Shown here one piece after another: positions 1-7,863 of a stretch of DNA of 64,000 nucleotides. Below the pieces are notes generated by a model, which was not told where the DNA came from, ran no database searches, and saw only the letters and a list, made by a program, of their open reading frames with translations. Origin of the DNA: Periweissella fabaria (lineage in GTDB: Bacteria > Bacillota > Bacilli > Lactobacillales > Lactobacillaceae). The number at the start of each line of letters is the position of its first letter. Position 1 is the first letter of the stretch. The stretch spans positions 124,001-188,000 of the forward strand of contig NZ_CAKKNS010000002.1 of NCBI RefSeq assembly GCF_918814575.1, given 5' to 3'. Made by a program: the position numbers and the translations under genes.

Positions 1-1436
1 TAGGGGATGGACTAGCTGCAATTGGTAAAAAGCCAGTGATTGCTTTACGTGAGCCATCACTTGGACCAGTCATGGGGATGAAAGGTGGCGCAACCGGTGG
101 TGGATATAGTCAAGTAATTCCAATGGATGACATTAACCTGCACTTTACAGGTGACTTCCATGCACTTACATCAGCGCACAATACATTAGCAGCGTTAATT
201 GATAATCATTTACATCAAGGGAACACGTTGAACCTTGATCCACGACGAATCCTTTGGAAACGTGTCTTAGATATCAACGACCGGGCATTACGAAATATTG
301 TGATTGGTATGGGTGGTCCCACAAGTGGGGTTGTTCGTGAAGATGGCTTTGATATTACCGTAGCATCTGAATTGATGGCAATTTTGACATTATCAACTGA
401 CTTAACTGATTTAAAGGCCCGTATTAATCGGATTGTGATTGGTTATACCTATGATAAAGCACCGGTAACGGTAGCTGATTTAGGAGTTGCTGGTGCTTTA
501 ACAGTGCTATTAAAAGATGCGATTAAGCCTAACTTGGTACAGACTTTGGCACACACTCCCGTGATTATTCATGGTGGCCCATTTGCTAATATTGCACAAG
601 GTACTAACTCAATTCAAGCAACGCGTGCAGCAATTCAATTAGGTGATTATGCTATTACTGAAGGTGGTTTTGGAGCTGACCTTGGTGGTGAAAAATTCTT
701 GGATATTAAAACACCATTGCTTGGTAAGACACCAGACACTATTGTAATTGTCGCAACTATTCGTGCGCTTAAATTACATGGTGGGAAGCCATTGAAAGAA
801 TTAAATACCGAAGATTTAGCAGCCCTTGAAGCTGGTCTTGCTAACTTAGGTAAGCATATTCAATCAATGCAACGTTTCAATGTGCCAGTAGTAGTTGCAA
901 TTAACCAATTTACAGCTGATACCGATGCGGAAATTAAATTAGTACAAGAATATACGCAACAATTCGGAGTTGATGCTGTGCTCGCTAACGTTTGGGGCCA
1001 AGGTGGTCAAGGTGCGCTTGAACTGGCCCAAGCAGTTGTTGATAGTTGTGAAAAGGCGTCAGAATTTACACCACTTTACGCCGCTGATGATGAATTAACA
1101 ACTAAGATTGAAAAAATTGTGACAGAAATTTATGGTGGTCGTGATATTGAACTGGCACCTAAAGCGAAAACTCAATTGAAACAATTTACAGCTCAAGGTT
1201 GGGATAAATTACCAGTTGTCATGGCCAAAACCCAATATTCTTTGTCAGATAATGCGAAGTCCTTAGGTGCACCAAAGGACTTTACAATTCATATTCGTGA
1301 ATTCGTGCCTAAGCTTGGTGCCGGCTTTATTGTTGCAATGACTGGAAATATTTTGACAATGCCAGGACTACCTAAAGTTCCAGCAGCCAATAACATCGAT
1401 ATTGATGAAAATGGTAAAATTACTGGTTTGTTCTAA
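1..1436 (+). CDS. fhs: Formate-tetrahydrofolate ligase, 5' end cut by window edge
   Basis: Catalyses ATP-dependent formylation of tetrahydrofolate to 10-formyl-THF, feeding purine and fMet synthesis in the cytoplasm. The reading frame is open from the left edge (first full codon at base 3), so the GTG at 36 is an internal valine and not the start. About 478 residues are visible against roughly 555 for the family, so some 75 N-terminal residues, including the ATP-binding P-loop, are outside. Visible family landmarks are [19 protein letters not shown] near the left end, the [17 protein letters not shown] block, the [14 protein letters not shown] block, and the conserved C-terminus [18 protein letters not shown]. 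The gene ends in TAA and is followed within 45 bases by a strong terminator, so it closes its transcript. Identification is secure. Confidence 0.97.
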   Translation, partial: GDGLAAIGKKPVIALREPSLGPVMGMKGGATGGGYSQVIPMDDINLHFTGDFHALTSAHNTLAALIDNHLHQGNTLNLDPRRILWKRVLDINDRALRNIVIGMGGPTSGVVREDGFDITVASELMAILTLSTDLTDLKARINRIVIGYTYDKAPVTVADLGVAGALTVLLKDAIKPNLVQTLAHTPVIIHGGPFANIAQGTNSIQATRAAIQLGDYAITEGGFGADLGGEKFLDIKTPLLGKTPDTIVIVATIRALKLHGGKPLKELNTEDLAALEAGLANLGKHIQSMQRFNVPVVVAINQFTADTDAEIKLVQEYTQQFGVDAVLANVWGQGGQGALELAQAVVDSCEKASEFTPLYAADDELTTKIEKIVTEIYGGRDIELAPKAKTQLKQFTAQGWDKLPVVMAKTQYSLSDNAKSLGAPKDFTIHIREFVPKLGAGFIVAMTGNILTMPGLPKVPAANNIDIDENGKITGLF

Positions 1437-1477
1437 AGTGAAATTGAAGCAGTAGTATGTGTTAATTAACAATAATA

Positions 1478-1515
1478 AAAAGAGCCTAGAAAATTATATT
1501 TCTAGGCTCTTTTTA
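1478..1515 (+). terminator. Intrinsic terminator after fhs
   Basis: Perfect 12-bp stem AGAGCCTAGAAA (1481-1492) pairing with 1499-1510, six-base loop, then TTTTT. The A-run on the other side means it can also act for the convergent minus-strand gene that ends at 1570. Confidence 0.93.
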
Positions 1516-1569
1516 TGTACTTCTCAAAATATTATAATTTGTTCATTAGACTCGATGCTTGATCTTAGG

Positions 1570-1845
1570 CTAATTAATTAAGCGAAGTAATAGACTTACG
1601 ATTAGAAAAGTAACTGACATTGCCATGATTACCAAAATACTACCATTTTTAGGGAATAGCCGTGATTGTAAGCCTGTTGCCACTAGCCCAAAGCCAACGA
1701 TGGCAGTAAGTGATAAAAGGAGCTCAAAGAGGCTAATTTGCGTACCATGATCACTTAAGGGTAAGATGGCAAACGTGGCTAAAAATGCCAAAATAATCCC
1801 AAATAAAACGGCAGCAACAATGCCTGATTTTAAATTATTAAACAT
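1570..1845 (-). CDS. Small three-span membrane protein, unknown function
   Basis: A 91-residue protein that I do not recognise. It shows three hydrophobic stretches (about residues 8-28, 40-60 and 69-90) separated by short polar turns, so it should be an integral membrane protein with almost no soluble part. The start is supported by AGAGG nine bases upstream of the ATG at 1845. It is monocistronic: the gene downstream (fhs) is convergent and the gene upstream (YbjQ-type) has its own terminator. An extended -10-like TGCTACAAT lies upstream on the minus strand near 1890. No enzymatic motif is visible. Confidence 0.7.
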   Translation of the reverse strand: MFNNLKSGIVAAVLFGIILAFLATFAILPLSDHGTQISLFELLLSLTAIVGFGLVATGLQSRLFPKNGSILVIMAMSVTFLIVSLLLRLIN

Positions 1846-2025
1846 TAATGGATACCTCTAAAATTTGAAAATGGTATTTTAATTGTAGCATGGAATAACT
1901 GTTAATTTTAAAAATAGGATGAAATATACTATAAAATAGCCGTTTTAATTAATTTGATTAATCAATAAGTTGATAAATTTGTAATTTTTAAATGAATATA
2001 AATTTTAATATGTTGTTAAATAAAA

Positions 2026-2063
2026 AACCATCTTGGAAATTTAATCTTCCAAGATGGTTTTTG
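2026..2063 (-). terminator. Bidirectional terminator after the YbjQ-type gene
   Basis: Stem AACCATCTTGGAA pairs with TTCCAAGATGGTT around a short loop, flanked by A-run on the left and T-run on the right. It lies just beyond the stop of the minus-strand gene at 2099. Its CTTGGA...TCCAAG core recurs in other terminators of the window. Confidence 0.88.
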
Positions 2064-2098
2064 TATTAAACGATACGGGTGGCTATTTTAAACATAAA

Positions 2099-2437
2099 TC
2101 AAGCAATGGGTTCAATTAACACAGCAGTACCATAAGCGGCTACTGAATCCCCAATTTGACTTGAACTTGTATCAAAGCGAAACATAATAACCGCATTAGC
2201 ACCTAATTCGGTTGCTTGTGCTTGCATACGCGCTAAGGCTTCAAACCGGGCATCATCTTGTAGTTGGGTATAGCCACGAATTTCACCACCAACAATACTT
2301 TTTAATTGCTGTCCGATATTTGAAAAAATATTTCGTGAACGAGTTGTTTGGCCAAAAACCTCACCAAATGTTTGTGTAATCCGATAATTAGCGATATTTT
2401 CAGATGTGACAACGAGTACTTTATTTGTATTCTGCAT
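2099..2437 (-). CDS. YbjQ/UPF0145 family protein
   Basis: 112 residues matching the YbjQ (UPF0145, 'heavy-metal-binding domain') family by its overall pattern: N-terminal strand VLVVTSENIANYRI, then the GEVFGQTTRSRNI segment, IVGGEIRGYTQL, the helix with RFEALARMQAQATELGANAV, and the final strands ending VAAYGTAVLIEP. The family forms small pentameric beta-rich proteins of uncertain function; metal binding has been suggested for the group but I see no obvious Cys/His cluster here. A strong GGGGG ribosome site sits ten bases before the ATG. It is a single-gene unit with its own terminator, between glutathione peroxidase and a small membrane gene, so context does not reveal a role. Confidence 0.88.
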   Translation of the reverse strand: MQNTNKVLVVTSENIANYRITQTFGEVFGQTTRSRNIFSNIGQQLKSIVGGEIRGYTQLQDDARFEALARMQAQATELGANAVIMFRFDTSSSQIGDSVAAYGTAVLIEPIA

Positions 2438-2505
2438 ACCTAAATCCCCCTCTATTAATTAACTTTGACAGGTTGATTATAGCATGAAGTCAGCTGGATT
2501 TTAGC

Positions 2506-2979
2506 CTAAAGAATATTTTGTAAATCAGGTTCAATTTTAATGGGTTCAGTTTGCGGTGCATAACGTTTGATAACCTGACCATCTTTATCAACGAGGAATT
2601 TAGTGAAATTCCATTTAATTGCCGCACCAAGGGTTCCATGTTGTTCACTTTTCAAGTATTTGAATAAAGGATGAGCATCGTCACCATTAATTTGAATGAT
2701 TTCATGCATGGGGAAAGTAACCCCATATGTCATCCGACAAGCTTTTGCCGCTGCGGCAGTCGAATCTTCTTCTTGTTTGAATTGATTTGATGGGAAGCCA
2801 AGGACCACTAAACCTTGATTAGCATATTTTTTATACAATGCTTCAAGATCATTAAACTGAGGTGCAAAACCACATTTTGTAGCGGTATTGACAATAATCA
2901 TTGGTTGACCTTTGTAACGGTCAAGTTGGTAGGTGTGGCCTTGTTCATCGGTAACGGTAAAATCGTAAATAGATGTCAT
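2506..2979 (-). CDS. gpo: Glutathione peroxidase family thiol peroxidase
   Basis: 157-residue cytoplasmic peroxidase of the thioredoxin-fold GPx family that reduces H2O2 or lipid hydroperoxides, in Gram-positives usually with thioredoxin as donor. Peroxidatic Cys36 is in NTATKCGFAPQ (cysteine, not selenocysteine); Gln66 in GFPSNQF and Trp123-Asn124 in KWNFTKF complete the catalytic site. The start at 2979 (MTSIYDF) has a GAGGAGG site seven bases upstream; a longer frame reaching 3033 has no ribosome site and adds residues foreign to the family. A second cysteine (Cys81) may be resolving. Monocistronic, near other stress genes (csbD, speG). Confidence 0.94.
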   Translation of the reverse strand: MTSIYDFTVTDEQGHTYQLDRYKGQPMIIVNTATKCGFAPQFNDLEALYKKYANQGLVVLGFPSNQFKQEEDSTAAAAKACRMTYGVTFPMHEIIQINGDDAHPLFKYLKSEQHGTLGAAIKWNFTKFLVDKDGQVIKRYAPQTEPIKIEPDLQNIL

Positions 2980-3038
2980 GAGATTCCTCCTCAAAATTAA
3001 TAGCAAGTAGTTTTGATCCAAAGCATTGAGCAAAATAT

Positions 3039-3067
3039 TTGGCCCTAAAGCTACTAAGTGCTATATT
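3039..3067 (+). promoter_or_regulatory. Sigma-A type promoter for a small RNA candidate
   Basis: TTGGCC (3039-3044), 17-base spacer, TATATT (3062-3067). It lies between the divergent gpo and speG genes and reads towards an orphan terminator at 3124-3158 with no coding gene between them. Confidence 0.6.
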
Positions 3068-3073
3068 ATGGTT

Positions 3074-3158
3074 GTGACCAAGTCACACTCTAGATAGTCT
3101 CCAAGCTAACTATATGTTGATTTCCTCCTACTAGTTGTTGGGTAGGAGGTTTTTGTTT
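3074..3158 (+). ncRNA. Candidate small RNA with own promoter and terminator
   Basis: The segment downstream of the promoter at 3039 begins with a hairpin GTGAC-CAA-GTCAC (3074-3086), continues through about 37 unstructured bases, and ends in an 8-bp stem CCTCCTAC (3124-3131) / GTAGGAGG (3142-3149) followed by TTTTTGTTT. There is no open frame with a ribosome site in it. The terminator stem carries a CCTCC stretch complementary to Shine-Dalgarno sequences, as in several Gram-positive C-rich regulatory RNAs. The roughly 85-nt transcript is inferred from signals only; no known RNA family was recognised. Confidence 0.55.
3124..3158 (+). terminator. Orphan intrinsic terminator
   Basis: 8-bp G/C-rich stem (3124-3131 with 3142-3149) with a ten-base loop and T-tract at 3150-3158. 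T-tract polarity is plus, but no plus-strand gene precedes it, which is the main argument for the small RNA. Confidence 0.88.
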
Positions 3159-3407
3159 ACATAAAGTAAGTATACACTTACTCAATTAAATATAACTAAT
3201 TGGTCAATAATAGTCAAAGGTTAAATGATTAATTTTTATTAAATTAAAAGTGATTTGACGCTAAAATCTAATCGTGATATGTTTAAGCAGTGTTATGTTT
3301 GAAAAATTTTATATTTATTTTATTTTATGTAAGTATGCTGAATTTAAAGTTAGCTATTGTAGGACCAGACAACAGTTAATTAACAAATTATATTAGAGGA
3401 GTTAATT

Positions 3408-3920
3408 ATGATTATTCGTCCGTTAGAAAAACGCGATTTACAATATATTTATCGTCAAGAAAATGCTCGTCGGGTAATGGCATTATGGTTTGAAGAACCA
3501 TATACGTCGTTTGATGAATTAGAAATTCTCTACGATAAACACGTCCTTGATCAGTCACAACGTCGTTTTGTGATTGATATTGATGGTCAGTTTGCGGGAG
3601 TTGTTGAATTGATGTACATCGATTACTTACACCGTAATACCGAAATTCAAATTATTGTCGATAGTAAGTTCCAAGGACAAGGGTTAGCGCAAGAGGCCTT
3701 ATCAAAAGGGGTTGAGTATGCCTTTAAGGTTTTAAATATGCATAAAGTTTACTTGTATGTGGATGTTGATAACGCTGCGGCCGTTCATATTTATAAAAAA
3801 CTTGGATTTACTGAAGAAGGTCGTTTACGGAATCACTTTTTCGCCGAAGGTTGTTACCACGATAGTTTTGTGATGGGATATTTAATTGATGAATATACGG
3901 CCAAACAAAAACGTGGTTGA
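3408..3920 (+). CDS. speG: Spermidine N1-acetyltransferase
   Basis: 170-residue GNAT acetyltransferase that transfers acetyl from acetyl-CoA to spermidine/spermine and so detoxifies excess polyamines. It follows the SpeG pattern closely along its length: IRPLEKRDLQYI at the N-terminus, WFEEPYTSFDEL, YDKHVLDQSQRRFVI (polyamine allosteric-site region), the acetyl-CoA loop FQGQGLA near residue 88, and YLYVDVDNAAAVHIYKKLGF at the C-terminus. Start supported by AGAGGAG eight bases before the ATG. It stands alone between the small RNA candidate and csbD, with about 250 bases of AT-rich sequence upstream. Other GNAT substrates cannot be excluded but SpeG is the clear best match. Confidence 0.92.
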   Translation: MIIRPLEKRDLQYIYRQENARRVMALWFEEPYTSFDELEILYDKHVLDQSQRRFVIDIDGQFAGVVELMYIDYLHRNTEIQIIVDSKFQGQGLAQEALSKGVEYAFKVLNMHKVYLYVDVDNAAAVHIYKKLGFTEEGRLRNHFFAEGCYHDSFVMGYLIDEYTAKQKRG

Positions 3921-4010
3921 GCAGATTAATTGGGTTTAAAGAGCGTTAATGCGATAATATAGTTGTTCTACAATGTTAAAATGAAAATTATTAATAATGG
4001 GGGAACTATT

Positions 4011-4199
4011 ATGGCTCTAGAAGATAAATTAGAAAACGCAAAAGACAAAGTAGTCGGCAAAGCAAAAGAGGTTGAAGGTTCAGTAACGGGTGATACTGCT
4101 CGTGAAGTTGAAGGTAAGGCACAAGGTCTATTTGGCAAAATCAAAGATAAAGTTGAAGATGCCGTTGAAGATGTAAAAGAAAAATTTGATAAAGATTAA
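4011..4199 (+). CDS. CsbD-like general stress protein
   Basis: 62-residue, highly charged, helix-forming protein of the CsbD family (YjbJ-like), known as a stationary-phase/general-stress induced protein of unknown molecular role. The family pattern KDKVVGKAKEVEGSVTGD is visible at residues 10-27, followed by repeated Lys-Glu heptad-like stretches. The start at 4011 is chosen because a run GGGGG lies seven bases upstream and the family begins MALEDKLEN; the longer frame from 3963 only adds untypical residues. Followed by a terminator at 4228. Lactic acid bacteria often carry several such genes. Confidence 0.9.
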   Translation: MALEDKLENAKDKVVGKAKEVEGSVTGDTAREVEGKAQGLFGKIKDKVEDAVEDVKEKFDKD

Positions 4200-4227
4200 T
4201 AGTCTTAATGTTTATTTAACAAGCAGA

Positions 4228-4257
4228 AACGCTTTCTCATATGAGAGGGCGTTTTTA
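4228..4257 (+). terminator. Terminator after csbD-like gene
   Basis: Stem AACGCTTTCTCAT / ATGAGAGGGCGTT (two G-T pairs or mismatches) followed by a T-run. Confidence 0.85.
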
Positions 4258-4323
4258 TTTTACTAAAAGTAATAAATTATTGAAAATAGTTCAATAAAGT
4301 AATATGTCGGTAAACCTTTAACT

Positions 4324-4331
4324 GGTATAAT
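4324..4331 (+). promoter_or_regulatory. Extended -10 promoter element of the DMT transporter gene
   Basis: TGGTATAAT-like element (TATAAT at 4326-4331) about 45 bases before the start at 4376; no good -35 at the right distance, so it would act as a TG-extended -10 promoter. Confidence 0.45.
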
Positions 4332-4375
4332 AATAAAGTTTATTATTGTCAATTTTTAATTACTTGGAGTATGAA

Positions 4376-5287
4376 ATGAATTCAAAATATTTAGGAATAA
4401 CGTTAGCAGCCTTTGGTGCAACTTTTTTTGGGATTAGTGCGGTATTTTCAAGTTTATTATTTAAGCATCTTGTCGTTGCCCCAGAATGGTTAGTATCAGT
4501 GCGAATGTTTGTTACAGGGGTTATTTTATTGACTTATTTATTAATTAGTCGTCAGCCAATTTTTTCAATTTGGCGCCATAAACGTGATGTTTTATTATTA
4601 GTATTATTTGCAATTTTTGGTGTTTATGTATCACAAACGGCGTTTATTTTTTCAGTTTATTACGGTAATGCAGCGGTTGGAACAATTTTGCAAGCGCTTG
4701 CACCTGCAATTATTGTTATTGCAATTCTACTAATTAAACGGACTTTACCTCAGGTTAGTGAACTATTAGCTATCGGTATTTCATTAATTGGTGTTTTTTT
4801 ATTAATTACTAACGGTAATCTAGCACAATTAGTAGTTCCAAAAGCGGCTATTTATTGGGGGCTTATTTCAACTCTTGGTACAGTGGCATACACGTTAGTA
4901 CCACGGGGATTATTACAACGCTATTCACCATTATTAATTGTTGGCTGGGGGATGTTAATTGGAGGTGTTTTTTCAAATTTCCAACATCCAATTTGGGCAA
5001 TGCCAAGCCATTTTGATATGCGGGCAGCTATTTACGTGATGGTTATTGTGATTGTGGGGACATTACTGTCATACGTATGTTATTTGATGAGCTTAAAATA
5101 TTTATCAGCGGCATTAGTAAGTATGTTAGGGACATTTGAACCATTAGCGGCAACGGTATTAGCGGTCATTTTATTAAACATTGGTTTACAATTTTGGCAA
5201 ATTATCGGTACCATTTTAGCTCTCGGAGCAGTTATTATCATTAATTTACCGGCCGAAATAAAATGGCGTACATGGATTCATAAATAA
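4376..5287 (+). CDS. EamA/DMT-family transporter
   Basis: 303-residue inner-membrane protein of the drug/metabolite transporter superfamily with two EamA repeats of five spans each: about ten hydrophobic helices, first repeat residues 5-150 and second 155-290. The first repeat starts LGITLAAFGATFFGISAVF and the second repeat begins at the WGLISTLGTVAYTLVPRG region, with the typical GTFEPLAA signature near residue 255. Such proteins export amino acids, metabolites or drugs; the substrate cannot be told from sequence. ATG 4376 has TTGGAG seven bases upstream; a TTG at 4346 has none. Stand-alone gene. Confidence 0.9.
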   Translation: MNSKYLGITLAAFGATFFGISAVFSSLLFKHLVVAPEWLVSVRMFVTGVILLTYLLISRQPIFSIWRHKRDVLLLVLFAIFGVYVSQTAFIFSVYYGNAAVGTILQALAPAIIVIAILLIKRTLPQVSELLAIGISLIGVFLLITNGNLAQLVVPKAAIYWGLISTLGTVAYTLVPRGLLQRYSPLLIVGWGMLIGGVFSNFQHPIWAMPSHFDMRAAIYVMVIVIVGTLLSYVCYLMSLKYLSAALVSMLGTFEPLAATVLAVILLNIGLQFWQIIGTILALGAVIIINLPAEIKWRTWIHK

Positions 5288-5363
5288 GTATTTAGTTATC
5301 CTTAATTAGTCCTATTTTTGCGAGAAAAGATTAAAAGAATGCTAATTGTATGGGAGTAGATTA

Positions 5364-6296
5364 ATGGAACAAATACGTATTGGAAAAACAAATGTTGTTA
5401 CTACTAAGTTGGGTTTAGGAACAAATAAGGTGGGTGGGCATAATTTATTTGACCACTTAGTGGATGATGATGGTATTAAAGTAGTCCAGGCGGCTTTAGA
5501 TAGCGGGATTACCTTACTTGATACCGCTTTTGTGTACGGTTTAGGTCAATCCGAGAAGTTAATTGGTCAAGTATTGCGTGATTATGATCGTTCAAAAATC
5601 ACCATTGCGACTAAAGCTGCACATGATCCACAAAATAATTTGCAGTTAAATAATCACCCAGCATTTTTAACCCAAGCCGTTGATGAAGCCCTTCAACGTT
5701 TACAGACCGATTATTTGGATATCTTTTATATTCATTTTCCCGATGAAACGACGCCCAAAGCAGAAGCAGTGGGTGCTTTACAGAAATTAAAAGAAGCCGG
5801 TAAAATTCGTGCGATTGGAATTTCAAATTTTAATTTAGATCAAGTTAAGGAAGCCAATATTGATGGCTATGTTGATGTTGTTGAAGATGCTTATAGTCTA
5901 GTAGAACGGCAAGCAGAAACAACATTATTCCCATATTTAGCGGCTAATGATATTTCCTTTGTCCCATATTTCCCACTTGCTTCGGGTTTGTTGACAGGTA
6001 AATATACGGCGACACAAGAATTTACCGCTGCTGACTGGCAATTTAACCGGCCTAATTTTCAGAACCCACGCTATCAACAAATTTTAGCAGCTGTTGATCA
6101 AGTTAAGCCCATTGCGGGTAAATACGAGGCAACTGTTTCCCAAATTTTATTGGCCTGGTATTTACATAATCCCGCAGTTACTGCGGTGATTCCAGGTGCT
6201 CGGGTTGCAACTCAAGTTTTAAGCAATGCTAAAAGTGCCAGTTTACATCTTACAACAACTGAGTATCAGCTAATTGATCAACTATTTAAATTTTAA
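5364..6296 (+). CDS. Aldo/keto reductase
   Basis: 310-residue cytoplasmic NADPH-dependent oxidoreductase of the AKR superfamily (YajO/IolS-like group). The (beta/alpha)8 catalytic tetrad is visible: Asp53 and Tyr58 in LLDTAFVYG, Lys84 in ATKAAHD, His124 in FYIHFPDE. The C-terminal cofactor segment VIPGARVATQVLSNAKS binds the adenosine phosphate. Substrate unknown; family members reduce aldehydes and methylglyoxal-type carbonyls. Start chosen at 5364 (GGGAG eight bases upstream) rather than the TTG at 5346. It is convergent with a LysR regulator across a shared terminator, so regulation by that LysR protein is possible but not shown. Confidence 0.93.
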   Translation: MEQIRIGKTNVVTTKLGLGTNKVGGHNLFDHLVDDDGIKVVQAALDSGITLLDTAFVYGLGQSEKLIGQVLRDYDRSKITIATKAAHDPQNNLQLNNHPAFLTQAVDEALQRLQTDYLDIFYIHFPDETTPKAEAVGALQKLKEAGKIRAIGISNFNLDQVKEANIDGYVDVVEDAYSLVERQAETTLFPYLAANDISFVPYFPLASGLLTGKYTATQEFTAADWQFNRPNFQNPRYQQILAAVDQVKPIAGKYEATVSQILLAWYLHNPAVTAVIPGARVATQVLSNAKSASLHLTTTEYQLIDQLFKF

Positions 6297-6304
6297 TAAC
6301 CACT

Positions 6305-6340
6305 AAAAAAGCTGGAAGAAATTTTCTTCCAGCTTTTTAT
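6305..6340 (+). terminator. Bidirectional terminator between AKR and LysR genes
   Basis: AAAAAGCTGGAAGAA / TTCTTCCAGCTTTTT stem with a four-base loop; A and T runs on both sides let it serve both converging genes. Confidence 0.93.
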
Positions 6341-6363
6341 TAGGTCTGCATAGACCTTTTTCA

Positions 6364-7194
6364 TTAATTATTTGCGTTATGTTGATATTTATCAGCAATC
6401 GCATTAATTGCCGTTGCAATTATTTGATCAGAAGCTTGTTTAGGATAGGCTAAATAAATTGGTCGTGAATAATTATTATCTAACTTATTAGTAGTCATTG
6501 AACTAGTGGTTAAGGCCTTTGAAAGGATGGTTTTACCAACATGATGGGCAACCAGACTTAAACGGGTAAAATCATCATTAACATTGATAGAGTCGTCGAT
6601 AAATAAATCATTTTCCCGGAAATATAATTGGAAAAAAGGATAATCGGGATGACTTAAATTAGGAACAATCCATTCAGTAGCATTAGCATCACCAACTAAA
6701 ACTAATTCATCATTAAAAGCAGGTAGACACTCAAAATTAGCATGATTAATCATTTTTTCTGAAAGAAATAAATCAAACTGCTGATTATCTAATTTGCTAC
6801 TAATATCATCACTTGCAGCAATCGTGATTTGATAAGCTAATGTTGGTACGGTTTGCTTGATTAGAGCGATAATATCAGGTAAGAAAGTGCTACTAGCTAA
6901 TTCAGTTGTAATGATACTAAGGACACTTTTGGCTTGTTGATCCTGAGTAATTTCAAAAATAGCCTTCCGCCACTCAATTTGTAGTAAAAGTAACTTCTGA
7001 TATAATTTTTCACCATTCGGAGTTGGTACGATTTCAGATCGGCCGTTACGTTCGAAGAGTTTCATATGTAGTTCAGCTTCAAGTTGACGAATATGTACAG
7101 AGACTGTCGGCTGTGATATAAATAATTTTTCAGCTGCTTTGGTGAAGCTCCGACCTTCAAAGACTACAAAAAACGTTTCTAAATGCTTAAACAT
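6364..7194 (-). CDS. LysR-family transcriptional regulator
   Basis: 276-residue DNA-binding regulator. N-terminal winged helix-turn-helix at residues 1-60 with the LysR pattern FFVVFEGRSFTKAAEKLFISQPTVS followed by the linker helix IRQLEAELHMKLFERNG, then a periplasmic-binding-protein-like effector domain (about 90-270). The C-terminal domain contains LVGDANATEWIVP and is slightly short, so the effector is unknown. Start supported by GCGAGG upstream of the ATG. It is convergent with the aldo/keto reductase and co-directional with a small membrane gene further upstream, but a terminator separates them; it is likely transcribed alone and may autoregulate, as is usual in the family. Confidence 0.93.
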   Translation of the reverse strand: MFKHLETFFVVFEGRSFTKAAEKLFISQPTVSVHIRQLEAELHMKLFERNGRSEIVPTPNGEKLYQKLLLLQIEWRKAIFEITQDQQAKSVLSIITTELASSTFLPDIIALIKQTVPTLAYQITIAASDDISSKLDNQQFDLFLSEKMINHANFECLPAFNDELVLVGDANATEWIVPNLSHPDYPFFQLYFRENDLFIDDSINVNDDFTRLSLVAHHVGKTILSKALTTSSMTTNKLDNNYSRPIYLAYPKQASDQIIATAINAIADKYQHNANN

Positions 7195-7349
7195 TAAATA
7201 ATTCCTCGCTGTTAAAGTTATTGCTCTATTTTTTAAGTATACTTAGTAATTTTTGAATGTCTATATATTTGTATATACCAATTGAGAATTAGGGGTATCA
7301 ACAGCTTTAAAAAGTAATAAAAGTAAAGCTAAATACAAAATATTAAAGG

Positions 7350-7386
7350 AAATAAAACGGCTGAAAGAAAACTTCTTCCAGCCGCT
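7350..7386 (-). terminator. Terminator of the small membrane gene
   Basis: Stem CGGCTGAAAGAA / TTCTTCCAGCCG at 7358-7384, with a T-run when read on the minus strand. Confidence 0.85.
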
Positions 7387-7409
7387 TAATATATTTGAAA
7401 ATTTGAGGT

Positions 7410-7595
7410 TTAGCGGGTGTAATTACGGATATATGAAAGATTAATTAATCCTGTAATAACGATAATTAAGCCGGCTTTTAAAGCACTATCTGATTGCAAG
7501 CCATTTTTGCACATGTCGACAAATGGACTAATCACTAAAATGAGAGCAGTAAGATCGATGATTGTCAGGATGGTAAGAATCCACTTTCGACGCAT
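7410..7595 (-). CDS. Small two-span membrane protein, unknown
   Basis: 61 residues, not recognised. Two hydrophobic segments (about residues 5-25 and 39-57) are joined by a polar loop with one cysteine; the N-terminus starts MRRKW, giving positive charge inside. A good AAAGGGG site lies eight bases before the ATG, and the gene has its own terminator at 7350, which argues that it is a real gene. Its upstream region is shared with the divergent kdp operon, but no functional link is implied by that alone. Confidence 0.65.
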   Translation of the reverse strand: MRRKWILTILTIIDLTALILVISPFVDMCKNGLQSDSALKAGLIIVITGLINLSYIRNYTR

Positions 7596-7773
7596 GTATA
7601 ATACCCCTTTAAATTACTGATGTATTGTACATTCTAGCATATGTTATCTGCAATGTTAAATATTTTATTAAATTTTTTAAGAATCAACTAGTAACCTGAG
7701 CTTGTTTTTTTACACCAATTTAACATCACACTTGTTAGGATGATGTATATCAATTTTTGGAGGAACAAAAGCA

Positions 7774-7863
7774 ATGGTAATTTTTTTATGGCTTGGCTGT
7801 GGGTGTATTGTTGGGCTAGTTGCTTATTTATTTTATATTTTAATGCGGGGTGATCGAGCATGA
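7774..7863 (+). CDS. kdpF: KdpF, small subunit of the K+ transporter
   Basis: A 29-residue single-span membrane peptide: hydrophobic core VIFLWLGCGCIVGLVAYLFYILM, given here in words as residues 2-24, ending RGDRA. It matches KdpF (29 residues in E. coli), including the LVAYLFYIL-type helix end, and sits directly before kdpA with the stop overlapping the kdpA start by four bases (ATGA). TGGAGG lies nine bases before its ATG. KdpF stabilises the KdpABC complex. It is below the usual gene-calling length and easily missed. Confidence 0.9.
   Translation: MVIFLWLGCGCIVGLVAYLFYILMRGDRA

Noticed and set aside
36-38. GTG as start of the first gene
   Set aside because: The frame is open to the left edge and reads as fhs further upstream, so the GTG is an internal valine.
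2506-3033. Longer start of the glutathione peroxidase at 3033
   Set aside because: It lacks a ribosome site; ATG at 2979 has GAGGAGG and matches the family start.
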